Below are positions 1 to 8,547 of a DNA stretch of 64,000 nucleotides, in pieces; position 1 is the stretch's first letter, and every line of letters begins with the position of its first letter. The DNA is from Rhizorhabdus histidinilytica (lineage in GTDB: Bacteria; Pseudomonadota; Alphaproteobacteria; Sphingomonadales; Sphingomonadaceae), in assembly GCF_900167915.1 (NCBI RefSeq), contig NZ_FUYM01000009.1, positions 180,318 to 244,317 of the forward strand, read 5' to 3'. Below the pieces are notes generated by a model, which saw only the letters and a program-made list of their open reading frames with translations, was not told where the DNA came from and searched no databases. The translations under genes and the position numbers were made by a program.

Positions 1-298
1 CCCGCTTGAGCCGCGCCATGGTCTGAAGGGTGGTGGGACAGACCTCCGCGCAGCGGGTGAAGCCGAAGAAGATGGCGAAGGGCCGGCCGCGCAGGCTCGC
101 CTCGGTCATGGTCCGGCCGCTCTGGTCGGTCAGGCTGAACGGCCCGCCGAAGGCGGCGGCATAGCCGGCGTGCGGATCGGCCGGCGGGCGCAGGCGCGGC
201 CAGAGCGTCAGCCCGGCATAGCCGAGCAGCACCGCCGCGACCGCCGCCCACAACAGGACGCGCAGCGGGAACAGGGGCCCCCGGGGTTCACTGGCCAT
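1..298 (-). CDS. SCO1/SenC family copper chaperone (partial, 3' end outside window)
   Basis: The first 99 residues of a SCO/SenC/PrrC protein read off the minus strand from the ATG at 298; the rest lies beyond base 1. An N-terminal membrane anchor (about residues 11-33) is followed by a thioredoxin-like start and the Cu-binding CxxxC motif (C83-A-E-V-C87, in the context FTRCAEVCPTT). Family members deliver copper or reduce the CuA site of cytochrome oxidase on the periplasmic face of the inner membrane. The start overlaps the end of the PCuAC gene by 11 bases, so the two are translationally linked. The conserved downstream His ligand cannot be checked here. Confidence 0.93.
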   Translation of the reverse strand, partial: MASEPRGPLFPLRVLLWAAVAAVLLGYAGLTLWPRLRPPADPHAGYAAAFGGPFSLTDQSGRTMTEASLRGRPFAIFFGFTRCAEVCPTTLQTMARLKR

Positions 299-746
299 GC
301 CGCCCTCCCTCCGGCCGGAAGTCGATCGGCTCGACCCGGAAGCGGACGGGCAGCTCGCCCGCACGGGCGAAGCGCAGCCGGATCTCGACCACATCGCCGC
401 GCCGCAGCGGGCGCTTCAGGTCGGTCAGCATCAGGTGATAGCCGCCCGACCGCAGCGCCACCGCGCCGCCGGCGGGGATGGCGAGCCCGCCGGTCACCGG
501 CCGCATCCGCATGATGCCGCCGTCCATCGTCATGCTGTGCACCTCGACGCGCTCGGCGACCGCCGAACGGGCGTCGAGCAGCCGGTCCTCGCTTGTGCCG
601 GCATTGCGGATCAGCGCATAGCCCGCGCCGGTCCTGGCGGCGGGCGGCGTCTCGCGCAGCCAGGGGGTTTCGATCCGTACCGGCGCGGCAACGGCCGGCG
701 CGGCGATGGCGGCGATCGCCAACGCGATCGTCATCGTCTTGATCAT
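288..746 (-). CDS. Periplasmic copper chaperone PCu(A)C
   Basis: 152 residues with a cleavable signal peptide (about 1-20, ending AVA-AP) and the PCuAC/DUF461 fold. The copper-binding His/Met set is present: H70, M79/M81, H104 and M106 (in GGYHLMLTDL). Family role: binds Cu(I) in the periplasm and passes it to the CuA centre of cytochrome c oxidase, often together with SCO. It lies 57 bases downstream of a TonB receptor and overlaps the SCO gene, making a copper uptake and delivery operon. Confidence 0.93.
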   Translation of the reverse strand: MIKTMTIALAIAAIAAPAVAAPVRIETPWLRETPPAARTGAGYALIRNAGTSEDRLLDARSAVAERVEVHSMTMDGGIMRMRPVTGGLAIPAGGAVALRSGGYHLMLTDLKRPLRRGDVVEIRLRFARAGELPVRFRVEPIDFRPEGGRHGQ

Positions 747-803
747 CGGGATTCTCCACGAAGCGACGCGGAGCGGCGCGACGGCTGCCCCGCGCCGGGA
801 TTG

Positions 804-2849
804 TCAGAAGGTCATGCGCAGCCCGCCGTAGAAGGCGCGGCGCTCGATCGGGTAGAAGGCGACGCTGCCCTCGTCGGCCGGGGTCGCGCGGTTGTCGGGC
901 GCATAGGCGACCAGCGCGCTGATATCGCCGACCGCCTTCTTGCCGGTCAGGTTGCGCGCGTCGAGAAACAGGGTGATGCCGGGCGCGAGCCGCGCCTCCG
1001 CCCCCAGGCCGACCGTCGCATAGCCCGGCGCGCGGAGCGTGTTGCGATAGTCGGCCCAGGCGCCCTGGGGCACCCATTCGACATTGGGGGTGAGGTTGAG
1101 CCCCTCGAAGCCCAACCGCAGTTCGGCGCGATACTGATGCCGGGGGATCACCGGCAGCCGGTTGTCGCCGTAGACGGCGTCGTCGCGGAAGCGGAAGTCG
1201 TTATACTGGTAGACCTGCCGCAGCCGGATCAGGGCGCCGAGCTGGAGATCGAGCCCCGCCTCGATCCCCTGATGACGGGTGCGCCCCGCGTTGAAGGTCG
1301 CCGCCGGGATGACCGGGCTCACCGCATATTGCAGCATCTCGCCCTTCAGGTCGGCACGATAGAGGCTGATGTCCCACGCCGCGATGCCGTGGCGGCCGCG
1401 CGTGCCGATCTCGACCGTCCAGGCCCTCTGCGCCCCGACCGGGCTGAAGCCCGGCAGGCCGGTGTTCGGCGTCTGGCTCAGCTCGTTGAAGCCGGGCAGC
1501 TCGACCGAGCGGCTGACATTGGCGAAGACCTGCACCGCCGCCGACGGCGCGTAGAGCAGGCCGAGCTTGGGCGCGAAGGCGTCGAAATCGGCCTCGCCGC
1601 TGCGCGCCGGGGCGAGCCGGTTGACGATCCGCCGCTCGCCGCTGGTGTAGATGCCGCCGGCGATCAGGGTCAGCGGCTCGATCGGCCGGAGCCGCAGCTC
1701 GCCATAGCTGTTGATCGTCCGCGCGGTCTGGCGCTGGTCGGCGGTCGGCGCGCCGCGCCGTCCCGCGACGTTGACGAACTGCTTCGCCGCGACCGTGCCG
1801 AACCGCGCCTGGGTGCCGAACGTCGCCTCCCACGGCAGGCCGCCCAGCTCGCCGGCAAGGTCGAGGCTGGCGAAGACGCCGCGGTCGTTGCTCTTCTGGT
1901 CGATCACCTGGAAGATCGGGTGGAACAGCTTCTTGGCGTTGAAGAAGCCGCCGAAGCTCAGCCGCCCGTTGCCGAGATCGACCGTGGTGCGGTTCTGGAG
2001 GCGGACCGAATCGACGTCGCGCTCCTGGTCCATCGCGATGTTGGCGGGCAGCGACAGCTTCGGCGTCGACAGCGCCTGCGCCAGGGTCAGCGAGCCCGGC
2101 AGGTCCTGGTCGATATGGCTGATCGTCGCATAGAAGCGCGTCTCGATCGCGTCGGTCAGGCGCAGGCCGACATTGCCGTTGAAGCGGATCGCGTCGCGCT
2201 TCGCATGGTCACGGTCGCCGTCCGAGCGATCGGTGGTCAGCGCGACATAGGCGTCGCCGCGCGCATCGGCGAACGCCGCCGCCGCCTTGGTCCGCAGCGT
2301 CCCATAGCTGCCGCCGTCGACGCGCAGCTCGAAGCGCGGGGCGGTCCGGCCGGTCGGCGTGACCGCGTTGATCGCGCCGCCCAGCGTCGATCCGCCGAAG
2401 CGCAGCGCGTTGGCGCCGCGATAGACCTCGATCCGCTCGAACACCTGCGGGTCGAGCTCCTGGAAGTCGCCATTGTCGTCGGCGAGGTTGATCGGGATGC
2501 CGTCCTGCAACAGCGTCAGCCCGCGCATGTGGAAGCCGCGGCTGAGCCCCGATCCGCGGATCGACAGGCGGACCTCCTGCCCGAAGCGCGGCTGGGTGTA
2601 GACGCCGGGCGAGAAGGCGAGCGCGTCACGCAGGCTGACGGCGACCTTGTCGGCGAAGGCCGATGCCTCGACGACGTCGATGCCGCCCGGCCGCCTCTCG
2701 ACCGCCGCGCGGGCGTCGTCGGCGACGGTCTGGGCATTGACGACGATCATCGCGCGATCGGCCTCGGCCTCCTCGGCGAAGGCGGCGGCGGACAGGCAGA
2801 GCAGCGCGAGCGCCGAGGCGCCGCAAGCGAAATGGAAGGTGCGATTCAT
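804..2849 (-). CDS. TonB-dependent receptor, probably for copper or a copper chelate
   Basis: 681 residues from the ATG at 2849, which has a GAGG ribosome-binding site 8 bases upstream and a clean signal peptide (residues 1-25, ending SAAAFA). A longer frame to 2882 adds only a basic, non-signal leader. A plug domain (VEASAFADKVAVSLRDAL, then SIRGSGLSRGF) is followed by a 22-strand barrel ending in aromatic F (LRMTF). Energised by TonB/ExbBD, it imports a ligand across the outer membrane. Substrate is inferred from neighbours: DUF2946 upstream, PCuAC and SCO downstream. Iron or another metal chelate is the alternative. Confidence 0.85.
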   Translation of the reverse strand: MNRTFHFACGASALALLCLSAAAFAEEAEADRAMIVVNAQTVADDARAAVERRPGGIDVVEASAFADKVAVSLRDALAFSPGVYTQPRFGQEVRLSIRGSGLSRGFHMRGLTLLQDGIPINLADDNGDFQELDPQVFERIEVYRGANALRFGGSTLGGAINAVTPTGRTAPRFELRVDGGSYGTLRTKAAAAFADARGDAYVALTTDRSDGDRDHAKRDAIRFNGNVGLRLTDAIETRFYATISHIDQDLPGSLTLAQALSTPKLSLPANIAMDQERDVDSVRLQNRTTVDLGNGRLSFGGFFNAKKLFHPIFQVIDQKSNDRGVFASLDLAGELGGLPWEATFGTQARFGTVAAKQFVNVAGRRGAPTADQRQTARTINSYGELRLRPIEPLTLIAGGIYTSGERRIVNRLAPARSGEADFDAFAPKLGLLYAPSAAVQVFANVSRSVELPGFNELSQTPNTGLPGFSPVGAQRAWTVEIGTRGRHGIAAWDISLYRADLKGEMLQYAVSPVIPAATFNAGRTRHQGIEAGLDLQLGALIRLRQVYQYNDFRFRDDAVYGDNRLPVIPRHQYRAELRLGFEGLNLTPNVEWVPQGAWADYRNTLRAPGYATVGLGAEARLAPGITLFLDARNLTGKKAVGDISALVAYAPDNRATPADEGSVAFYPIERRAFYGGLRMTF

Positions 2850-2936
2850 GGAAAATGGCCTCGATCGGGCGCGCCCGATCACGGGCCGCCCATGGACAGA
2901 TCACCGGCCGCGCGGAGGCGGTCGGTCAGCTCCGGA

Positions 2937-3338
2937 TCAGAGGCGGGCGGGTGGTCCTGTCGCGGGCGGTGGCGGAGCGGCGAGGCCGCGGCCGATCGCG
3001 ACCGCGGTGACGGCGAGCGCGGGCAGCGCGGCCGCGGCCGGCAGCGGCGCCGCAAGCGTGTCGAGGCCCGACGGCAGGTCGAGCACCGCCGCGAAGCCAC
3101 CGAACACGCAAGGGTGGTCGGCCTGGCCTTCGCCGGGCTTGCCCTTGTGGATATTGCCCTGCTCGTCGATCCAGGCCTGCTGCGCGCCGGCGCCGGTGCA
3201 GAGCGTGATCGCCAGGCCGCGATCGGCGGCGGGCATCCAGCCGGCGGGGACCAGCAGGCGCATGAACAGCGCCAGCGCGACGAGGATCAACGCGATCCTG
3301 CCGCCCCTTTGTCCCCGATCGAGATCCGCCCCGGTCAT
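2937..3338 (-). CDS. DUF2946 family protein
   Basis: 133 residues with an N-terminal membrane segment (about 13-30, IALILVALALFMRLLVPAGW), the family's conserved 'LVPAGWMPA' turn, a Cys in ITLCTGAG and an HPCVF motif near residue 97, then a second hydrophobic segment. DUF2946 proteins recur next to TonB receptors and copper chaperones and are thought to be periplasmic/inner-membrane metal-handling accessories; their biochemical role is not settled. Here it is the first gene of the copper group, 87 bases upstream of the receptor. Confidence 0.8.
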   Translation of the reverse strand: MTGADLDRGQRGGRIALILVALALFMRLLVPAGWMPAADRGLAITLCTGAGAQQAWIDEQGNIHKGKPGEGQADHPCVFGGFAAVLDLPSGLDTLAAPLPAAAALPALAVTAVAIGRGLAAPPPPATGPPARL

Positions 3339-3427
3339 GGCGGCGCGTCTAGCCGCAGGGCCGGGCCAAGTCCATCGCCCGCGTCGCAGGATTGATTCCC
3401 GCCGCGCCCGGCGGCACTCTTCCCGCC

Positions 3428-3742
3428 ATGACCGGAGACGAGACCTTCACGCTGACCGCCACCGTCTGGCTGTGGCGATCGGCCGGGAAGGAACGGCCGA
3501 TGGCGTGGCACTTCCTGACCATCGACGGGCAGACCTCGGCCGAGATCCGCTATGCCGCGCTCGGCCGCACCGGCGGTTTCGGGTCGATCCCGGTCGAGGT
3601 GCGGATCGGCACGACCTGCTGGCGCACCTCGATCTTCCCGCACCGCGACAGCGGCGGCTATATCCTGCCGCTCAAGGCGTCGGTCCGGAAACGCGAGGGG
3701 ATCGCCGCCGGCGACGAGGTGAGCCTATCCCTCGCGATCTGA
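3428..3742 (+). CDS. DUF1905 domain protein
   Basis: 104 residues, starting at the ATG at 3428; an in-frame start 36 bases earlier would add an unsupported leader. It matches the small DUF1905 beta-barrel family (WHFLTIDGQTSAEIRYAAL, FGSIPVEVRIGTTCWRTSIF, YILPLKASVRKREGI, AAGDEVSL), whose conserved core runs the whole length. Function is unknown; the family often occurs alone or fused to YdeI-like domains. It is divergent from the DUF2946 gene and stands as a single gene before a repeat-containing gap. Confidence 0.85.
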   Translation: MTGDETFTLTATVWLWRSAGKERPMAWHFLTIDGQTSAEIRYAALGRTGGFGSIPVEVRIGTTCWRTSIFPHRDSGGYILPLKASVRKREGIAAGDEVSLSLAI

Positions 3743-3926
3743 ATCCCTTCCTCCGGCCGTCACCCCAGCGCAGGCTGGGGTCCATGTCTCTCATCGGCCA
3801 GAGGACATCTGAGAAGACAACAGACATGGATGCCAGCCTTCAGCCTTTGGCTGAAGTTCATCCCGAGCGCCTGCCTTGCAGGCAGTCGAGGGGCTGGCAT
3901 GACGACATTATCGGGGGGACGGACTG
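3743..3926. repeat. Intergenic palindromic (REP-like) element, 184 bases with no gene
   Basis: Several nested inverted repeats: ACCCCAGC (3762-3769) with GCTGGGGT (3774-3781), a tight GCAG-loop hairpin; CCATGTCT (3782-3789) with AGACATGG (3822-3829); and ATGCCAGCC (3830-3838) with GGCTGGCAT (3892-3900), which itself encloses two small hairpins (TTCAGCC/GGCTGAA and CTGCCT/AGGCAG). It could fold into a multi-arm structure and may terminate transcription of the DUF1905 gene. It resembles dispersed REP-type elements of sphingomonads; copy number cannot be judged from this window. Confidence 0.65.
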
Positions 3927-4580
3927 ATGCTCGTCCTCTCCGGCATCCTGATCATCGTCGCGGGCTTCGTGCTGCGCTTCAACCCGTTGCTCGTCGTGCT
4001 GGTCTCGGCTCTGGCGACGGGACTCGCGGCGGGGATCGGACCGCTCGACCTGCTCGCCGCCTTCGGCAAGGCGTTCAACGACAGCCGCTATGTGACCGTG
4101 ATCTACATGGTGCTGCCGGTGATCGGCCTGCTCGAACGCCACGGCCTGCAGGAGCGCGCCCGGACGCTGATCGCGGGGTTGCGCGGCTTCACCGTCGGCC
4201 GGCTGCTGCTCGGCTATCTGCTGTTCCGCCAGGTCACCGCCGCGCTCGGCCTCGTTTCGGTCGCCGGGCATGCCCAGACGGTCCGCCCGCTGGTCGCACC
4301 GATGGCCGAGGCCGCCGCCCAGCAGCAGAGCGGCGACGAGGAGCGCGACGAGGAGGCCGCCGCGATGGCCGCCGCGACCGACAATGTCGGCCTGTTCTTC
4401 GGCGAGGACATCTTCATCGCGATCGGGTCGATCCTGCTGATGAAGGGCGTGCTGGAAGGCTATGGCATCGTCATCGAGCCGTTCCACCTGTCGGTCTGGG
4501 CTATCCCGACCGCGATCGCCGCCTTCGTCATCCACGGCGTCCGGCTGATGCTGTTCGACCGGCGGAAGCGGCGTCCATGA
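3927..4580 (+). CDS. DUF969 family membrane protein
   Basis: 217 residues, mostly membrane-spanning (segments near 3-20, 22-40, 55-75, 95-115, 145-165, 180-205). Matches DUF969, half of a two-component permease-like pair with DUF979. A Gln/Glu-rich cytoplasmic stretch (AAAQQQSGDEERDEE, about residues 133-147) sits before the conserved NVGLFFGEDIFIAIGSI block. Its stop overlaps the DUF979 start (ATGA), so they are co-translated. The pair is associated in genomes with DUF2891 and with pyroglutamyl peptidase, suggesting transport of a small peptide or acid, unproven. Confidence 0.85.
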   Translation: MLVLSGILIIVAGFVLRFNPLLVVLVSALATGLAAGIGPLDLLAAFGKAFNDSRYVTVIYMVLPVIGLLERHGLQERARTLIAGLRGFTVGRLLLGYLLFRQVTAALGLVSVAGHAQTVRPLVAPMAEAAAQQQSGDEERDEEAAAMAAATDNVGLFFGEDIFIAIGSILLMKGVLEGYGIVIEPFHLSVWAIPTAIAAFVIHGVRLMLFDRRKRRP

Positions 4581-5518
4581 TCGGCCTGGACCTCGTCTAT
4601 CCCTTCGCGGGGCTGATCTTCCTGGCCTTCGCCGGATCGGCGCTGCGCGATCGCAGCCATCGCAAGCGGATCGGCAATGCGCTGTTCTACGCGCTGATCG
4701 CGCTCAGCCTGCTCGCCGGGGACCGGCTCGGCGATCTCGGCAACGGCGTGCTGGTGCTGGGCCTCGTCGCGATCGCCGGCTTCGGGCTGATGGGGCGCGG
4801 CAACGCCGCCACCACCTCGCCCGTCGAGCGCGCAGCCGAGGCGGCGGCGCGGCGCAACCGGCTGTTCCTGCCGGCGCTGGCGATCCCGGCGACCGCGCTC
4901 GCCGGCACGCTGGCCTTCAAGCAGATGCCGGCGCTGGTCGATCCCAAGCAGGCGACGCTGGTCGCGCTGACGCTGGGCGTCACGATCGCGCTGGCGATCG
5001 GCTATGCCTGGCTGCGGCCGCGCGCGATGACGCCGTTCGACGAGGGCCGGCGGCTGATGGACGGGGTCGGCTGGGCGGCAGCGCTGCCACAGATGCTCGC
5101 CAGCCTCGGCGCGGTCTTCGCGCTCGCCGGGGTCGGCGACGTGGTCGGCGGGCTGATGGGGCGGCTGATCCCGGAGGGCAGCCTGTTCGGCGCGGTGCTC
5201 GCCTATGCGCTCGGCATGGCGCTGTTCACCATCGTCATGGGCAACGCCTTTGCCGCCTTCCCCGTGATGATCGCGGCGGTCGGCATCCCGGTGCTGATCC
5301 ACGGCGCCGGCGGCGACCCGGCGATCGTCGCGGCGATCGGGATGCTCGCTGGCTTCTGCGGCACGCTGATGACGCCGATGGCCGCCAACTTCAACCTCGT
5401 CCCCGCCGCGCTGCTCGACCTCAAGGACCGCCACGGCGTGATCCGCGCGCAGATTCCCACCGCGCTGCCGCTGCTGGCGGTGAACATCGGGCTGCTCTAC
5501 TGGCTGGCGTTCCGGTGA
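4577..5518 (+). CDS. DUF979 family membrane protein
   Basis: 313 residues, about nine hydrophobic segments, starting at the ATG at 4577 that overlaps the DUF969 stop by 4 bases. The C-terminal block (NAFAAFPVMIAAVGIPVLI, then GFCGTLMTPMAANFNLVPAA) is the family's most conserved part and has the look of a transporter re-entrant region. Partner of DUF969; the two probably form one permease. The DUF2891 gene follows within 15 bases. Confidence 0.85.
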   Translation: MIGLDLVYPFAGLIFLAFAGSALRDRSHRKRIGNALFYALIALSLLAGDRLGDLGNGVLVLGLVAIAGFGLMGRGNAATTSPVERAAEAAARRNRLFLPALAIPATALAGTLAFKQMPALVDPKQATLVALTLGVTIALAIGYAWLRPRAMTPFDEGRRLMDGVGWAAALPQMLASLGAVFALAGVGDVVGGLMGRLIPEGSLFGAVLAYALGMALFTIVMGNAFAAFPVMIAAVGIPVLIHGAGGDPAIVAAIGMLAGFCGTLMTPMAANFNLVPAALLDLKDRHGVIRAQIPTALPLLAVNIGLLYWLAFR

Positions 5519-5532
5519 CGGGCGGGAAGACG

Positions 5533-6555
5533 ATGCACACCACCACCCTCACCCCCGACCTCGCCGCGCGCTTCGCCGCACTCACACTCGGCCATCTCGG
5601 CCTGGAATGGCCGTTCAAGCTCGACCATGTGATGGCGGGGCCTGAAGATGTGCTGCCACCCTCGGCGCTCCACCCGATCTTCCACGGCAGCTTTGACTGG
5701 CACAGCTGCGTCCATGGCTGGTGGCAGGTGATGCGGCTGCTGCGCCGCTTCCCCGATCTGCCGCAGGCCGCCGAGATCCGCGCCCGTGCCGATGCGATGC
5801 TGGTGCCCGACAAGGTCGCGGGCGAGCTGGCCTATCTCGACCGGCCCGCCTCGGCCGGGTTCGAGCGGCCCTATGGCTGGGCCTGGCTGCTCGCGCTCCA
5901 TGACGAACTCGGCCGCCATGCGGACCGGCACTGGTGGCAGGCACTCGATCCGCTCGCCCGCGCCTTCGCCGAGCGGTTCAAGGCCTACCTGCCCCGACTG
6001 ACCTATCCGATCCGCGTCGGCGCGCATCCGAACAGCAGCTTCGCCCTGCTCCACGCGCATCGCTGGGCGACCAGCCACGATCCCGATCTCGCCGCTCTGG
6101 TCGCCGCGCGCGCCGTCGGATGGTTCGGCGCCGACCGCGGCTGCCAGGCGTGGGAACCGGGCGGCGACGAGTTCCTCTCGCCCGCGCTCACCGAGGCGCA
6201 TCTGATGCGCGCCGTGCTCGCCCCAGCCGATTTCCACCGCTGGTTCGACGCCTTCCTGCCCGAGGTGCCGGCGACGCTGCTGACCCCGGCCTTCGTCTCC
6301 GACCGCACCGACGGCAAGATCGCCCATCTCGACGGGCTCAACCTCAGCCGCGCCTGGAGCTGGCGCGCGATCGCCGCCGGCCTGCCTGCCGATCATCCGG
6401 TCGGCCCGGTCGCGCGCGACGCCGCCGAACGCCACCTCACCGCCGCGCTGCCGCATCTGGCCGATCATTATATGGGCGAGCACTGGCTGGCGAGCTTCGC
6501 GCTGCTCGCGCTCGACGGGGAGGATCAGGAAGGGATCAGGCCAGGAAAGCCCTGA
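5533..6555 (+). CDS. DUF2891 family protein
   Basis: 340 residues, soluble, no signal peptide. Start chosen at the ATG at 5533 (GGGAAG upstream); a GTG at 5515 overlapping the previous stop is possible. Recognised by FHGSFDWHSCVHGWW (about residues 55-70), RPYGWAWLL, RVGAHPNSSFAL and WEPGGDEFLSPALTEA, all Trp/His-rich conserved blocks. The alpha/alpha-barrel-like pattern resembles glycan-processing or epimerase folds, but no activity is known. Third gene of the DUF969-DUF979-DUF2891 operon; its 3' end overlaps the convergent hydrolase by 20 bases. Confidence 0.85.
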   Translation: MHTTTLTPDLAARFAALTLGHLGLEWPFKLDHVMAGPEDVLPPSALHPIFHGSFDWHSCVHGWWQVMRLLRRFPDLPQAAEIRARADAMLVPDKVAGELAYLDRPASAGFERPYGWAWLLALHDELGRHADRHWWQALDPLARAFAERFKAYLPRLTYPIRVGAHPNSSFALLHAHRWATSHDPDLAALVAARAVGWFGADRGCQAWEPGGDEFLSPALTEAHLMRAVLAPADFHRWFDAFLPEVPATLLTPAFVSDRTDGKIAHLDGLNLSRAWSWRAIAAGLPADHPVGPVARDAAERHLTAALPHLADHYMGEHWLASFALLALDGEDQEGIRPGKP

Positions 6556-7402
6556 CCAGCGCGATGAATGCATCCCGCCGGTCATGATGGACCCAATGGC
6601 CGGCACCTTCGAGCAGCTCGACCCGGACATCGCGGAAATGGCCGGCGCGTCCGTCGACGGCGGGGTTCGACGCCCAGCTCTCCGCGCCATAGACCAGCAG
6701 CACCGGGCAGGCGATTGCTGCCCAGAGCCGCTCCTTGGTCGCCTGGCTTATGTCGATCGGAGAGGTCGGGCCCAGCGCCGGATCATGCTTTGGCCGCACC
6801 GACCCATCGGCATTGGCGCGCGCGGCATGGGTCGCGAGATGGTCGAGCGTCGCTTCATCGAGCCGGTGATCGGCCTCGCGCAGCCGGGACGCCAGTGCCG
6901 CGCGGTCGGGAAAGTCACGCGGCGTCCGCGCGGTGACATCGGCACGGCGCGTTATCCACTTGCGAAGCGCCTCGATCGGGTCGGCCGCGGCGCGGCGGGC
7001 AGCCGCCTCGGGGGAATCGCCCAGCCCCTCGATGTTGACCAGCCGGGTGGCGCGGTCGGGATAGAGGCCGACGAAGCGGGTGACGATGTTGGCGCCGAGC
7101 GAATGGCCGATCATCGGGCAGGGCGGCAGATCGAGAGCGGCGACGATGCCGGCGAAATCGTCGAGATAGTCGAGCATCTCATAATCGCCGTCGCTCGACC
7201 ATTCGCTGTCGCCATGGCCGCGCATGTCGGGCGCGATGACGCGATGGGTTGCGGCGAAGGCATTCGCGACCCAGTCCCAGTTCCGGGCATGATCGCGCCC
7301 GCCATGCTGGAGGATCAGCGGCGGCGCCTCCGGATCGCCCCATTCGACGATGTTGAGCTGCAGGCGCCGGACGGCGAGCGTGTAGGTGCGGGGCTCGATC
7401 AT
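6536..7402 (-). CDS. Alpha/beta hydrolase
   Basis: 288 residues of the canonical alpha/beta-hydrolase fold: oxyanion-loop HGG (LILQHGGRDHARNW, about residues 29-42), nucleophile elbow G-H-S-L-G (about 98-102), an acidic residue after the YGAE strand near 245, and the catalytic His in GAGHWVHHD near 270. Close to the epoxide hydrolase/esterase branch, but substrate cannot be told. Cytoplasmic, monocistronic, tail-to-tail with the DUF2891 gene. Confidence 0.88.
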   Translation of the reverse strand: MIEPRTYTLAVRRLQLNIVEWGDPEAPPLILQHGGRDHARNWDWVANAFAATHRVIAPDMRGHGDSEWSSDGDYEMLDYLDDFAGIVAALDLPPCPMIGHSLGANIVTRFVGLYPDRATRLVNIEGLGDSPEAAARRAAADPIEALRKWITRRADVTARTPRDFPDRAALASRLREADHRLDEATLDHLATHAARANADGSVRPKHDPALGPTSPIDISQATKERLWAAIACPVLLVYGAESWASNPAVDGRAGHFRDVRVELLEGAGHWVHHDRRDAFIALVRAFLA

Positions 7403-7485
7403 GGATCGTGGCAGTAGAGCAGCAGCCTGCCTGATACAATCGCGCGCGGCTTGACGGCGGCCCCGCGCGCCGACATTCCCCGGCC

Positions 7486-8478
7486 ATGCGCCTGATCGTC
7501 CGCCTCCTGAAGGGGCTCGACCCCTTCCTCGTGCTTCTCACCCTGACGATCGTGGTGGCGTCGCTGCTGCCCGCGCGGGGCGTGGCCGTCGGCCTGTTCG
7601 AAGGGCTGACCGACGCGGCGATCGTGCTGCTGTTCTTCCTCCACGGCGCCAAGCTGTCGCGGCAGGCGGTGCTTGCCGGGATCGGCAACTGGCGTCTCCA
7701 CCTGCTCGTCCTCGCCGCCTCCTTCCTGCTCTTCCCGCTGCTCGGCTGGGTGCTGGCGTGGGGCGCGCGCGGGCTGACCACGCCCGAGATATTGTCGGGC
7801 ATGCTCTATCTGTCGCTGCTCCCCTCTACGGTGCAGTCGTCGATCGCCTTCACCGCGATGGCGGGCGGCAACGTCCCCGCCGCGGTGTGCAGCGCATCGC
7901 TGTCCAACATCACCGGCATCGTCCTGACCCCGCTGATGGTCGGATTGCTGATCGAGGTGCAAGGCAGCGCACCGGGCGTCTCGCTCGACGCGATCGAGGC
8001 GATCATGCTCCAGCTGCTGCTGCCCTTCGTCGCGGGCCACCTGTTGCGCCCGTGGATCGGCGGCTTCCTCGACCGGCACAGGAAGCTGCTCATGCCGGTC
8101 GACCGATCGTCGATCCTGCTGGTGGTCTACACCGCCTTCTCGGCCGCCGTGGTCAACGGCATCTGGCAGCGGACCGAGGCAGCGGACCTGCTGATGATCC
8201 TCGGCCTCAGCGCGGTGCTGCTGGCTGTCGTCATGGCGGTCAACCTGTTCGTCGCGCGCCGCCTCCACCTGCCGCGCGGCGACGAGATCGTCCTGCTGTT
8301 CTGCGGGTCGAAGAAGAGCCTGGTGTCCGGCGTGCCGATGGCGGGCGCGATCTTCGCCCCGGCGCAGGTCGGCGTGATCATCCTGCCGCTGATGATCTTC
8401 CACCAGCTCCAGCTGTTCGTCTGCGCGCTGGTCGCCGCCCGCTACGCCCGCACCGCCGCCGTCCCGGTCGAGGCCTGA
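7486..8478 (+). CDS. Bile acid:sodium symporter (BASS/SBF-like) family transporter
   Basis: 330 residues with about ten membrane segments from residue 15 on. Conserved family features: LFFLHGAKLS in the second helix, LPSTVQSSIAFTAMAGGNVP with the discontinuous helix characteristic of BASS carriers, and LLFCGSKKSLVSGVPMA near residue 275. Family members couple Na+ to uptake of organic anions (bile acids, keto acids, pantoate). Substrate unknown here. Divergent from the hydrolase; the start has only a weak ribosome-binding site. Confidence 0.87.
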   Translation: MRLIVRLLKGLDPFLVLLTLTIVVASLLPARGVAVGLFEGLTDAAIVLLFFLHGAKLSRQAVLAGIGNWRLHLLVLAASFLLFPLLGWVLAWGARGLTTPEILSGMLYLSLLPSTVQSSIAFTAMAGGNVPAAVCSASLSNITGIVLTPLMVGLLIEVQGSAPGVSLDAIEAIMLQLLLPFVAGHLLRPWIGGFLDRHRKLLMPVDRSSILLVVYTAFSAAVVNGIWQRTEAADLLMILGLSAVLLAVVMAVNLFVARRLHLPRGDEIVLLFCGSKKSLVSGVPMAGAIFAPAQVGVIILPLMIFHQLQLFVCALVAARYARTAAVPVEA

Positions 8479-8547
8479 GGCGCGCCGCATCGCCCCATTG
8501 CCACGCATCGATCCGCTGTTAGGATCGGCGCGGAAGGATGGGGGGCC

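Noticed and set aside
297..3395. A plus-strand open frame of over 1000 codons opposite the copper TonB receptor
   Set aside because: Very Arg/Ala/Gln-rich, no domain pattern, exactly antisense to well-supported genes; a GC-rich shadow frame.
8509..8527. CGATCC/GGATCG dyad ahead of the adenine deaminase
   Set aside because: Only a 6-bp stem in a GC-rich gap; too weak to call a regulator site or terminator.
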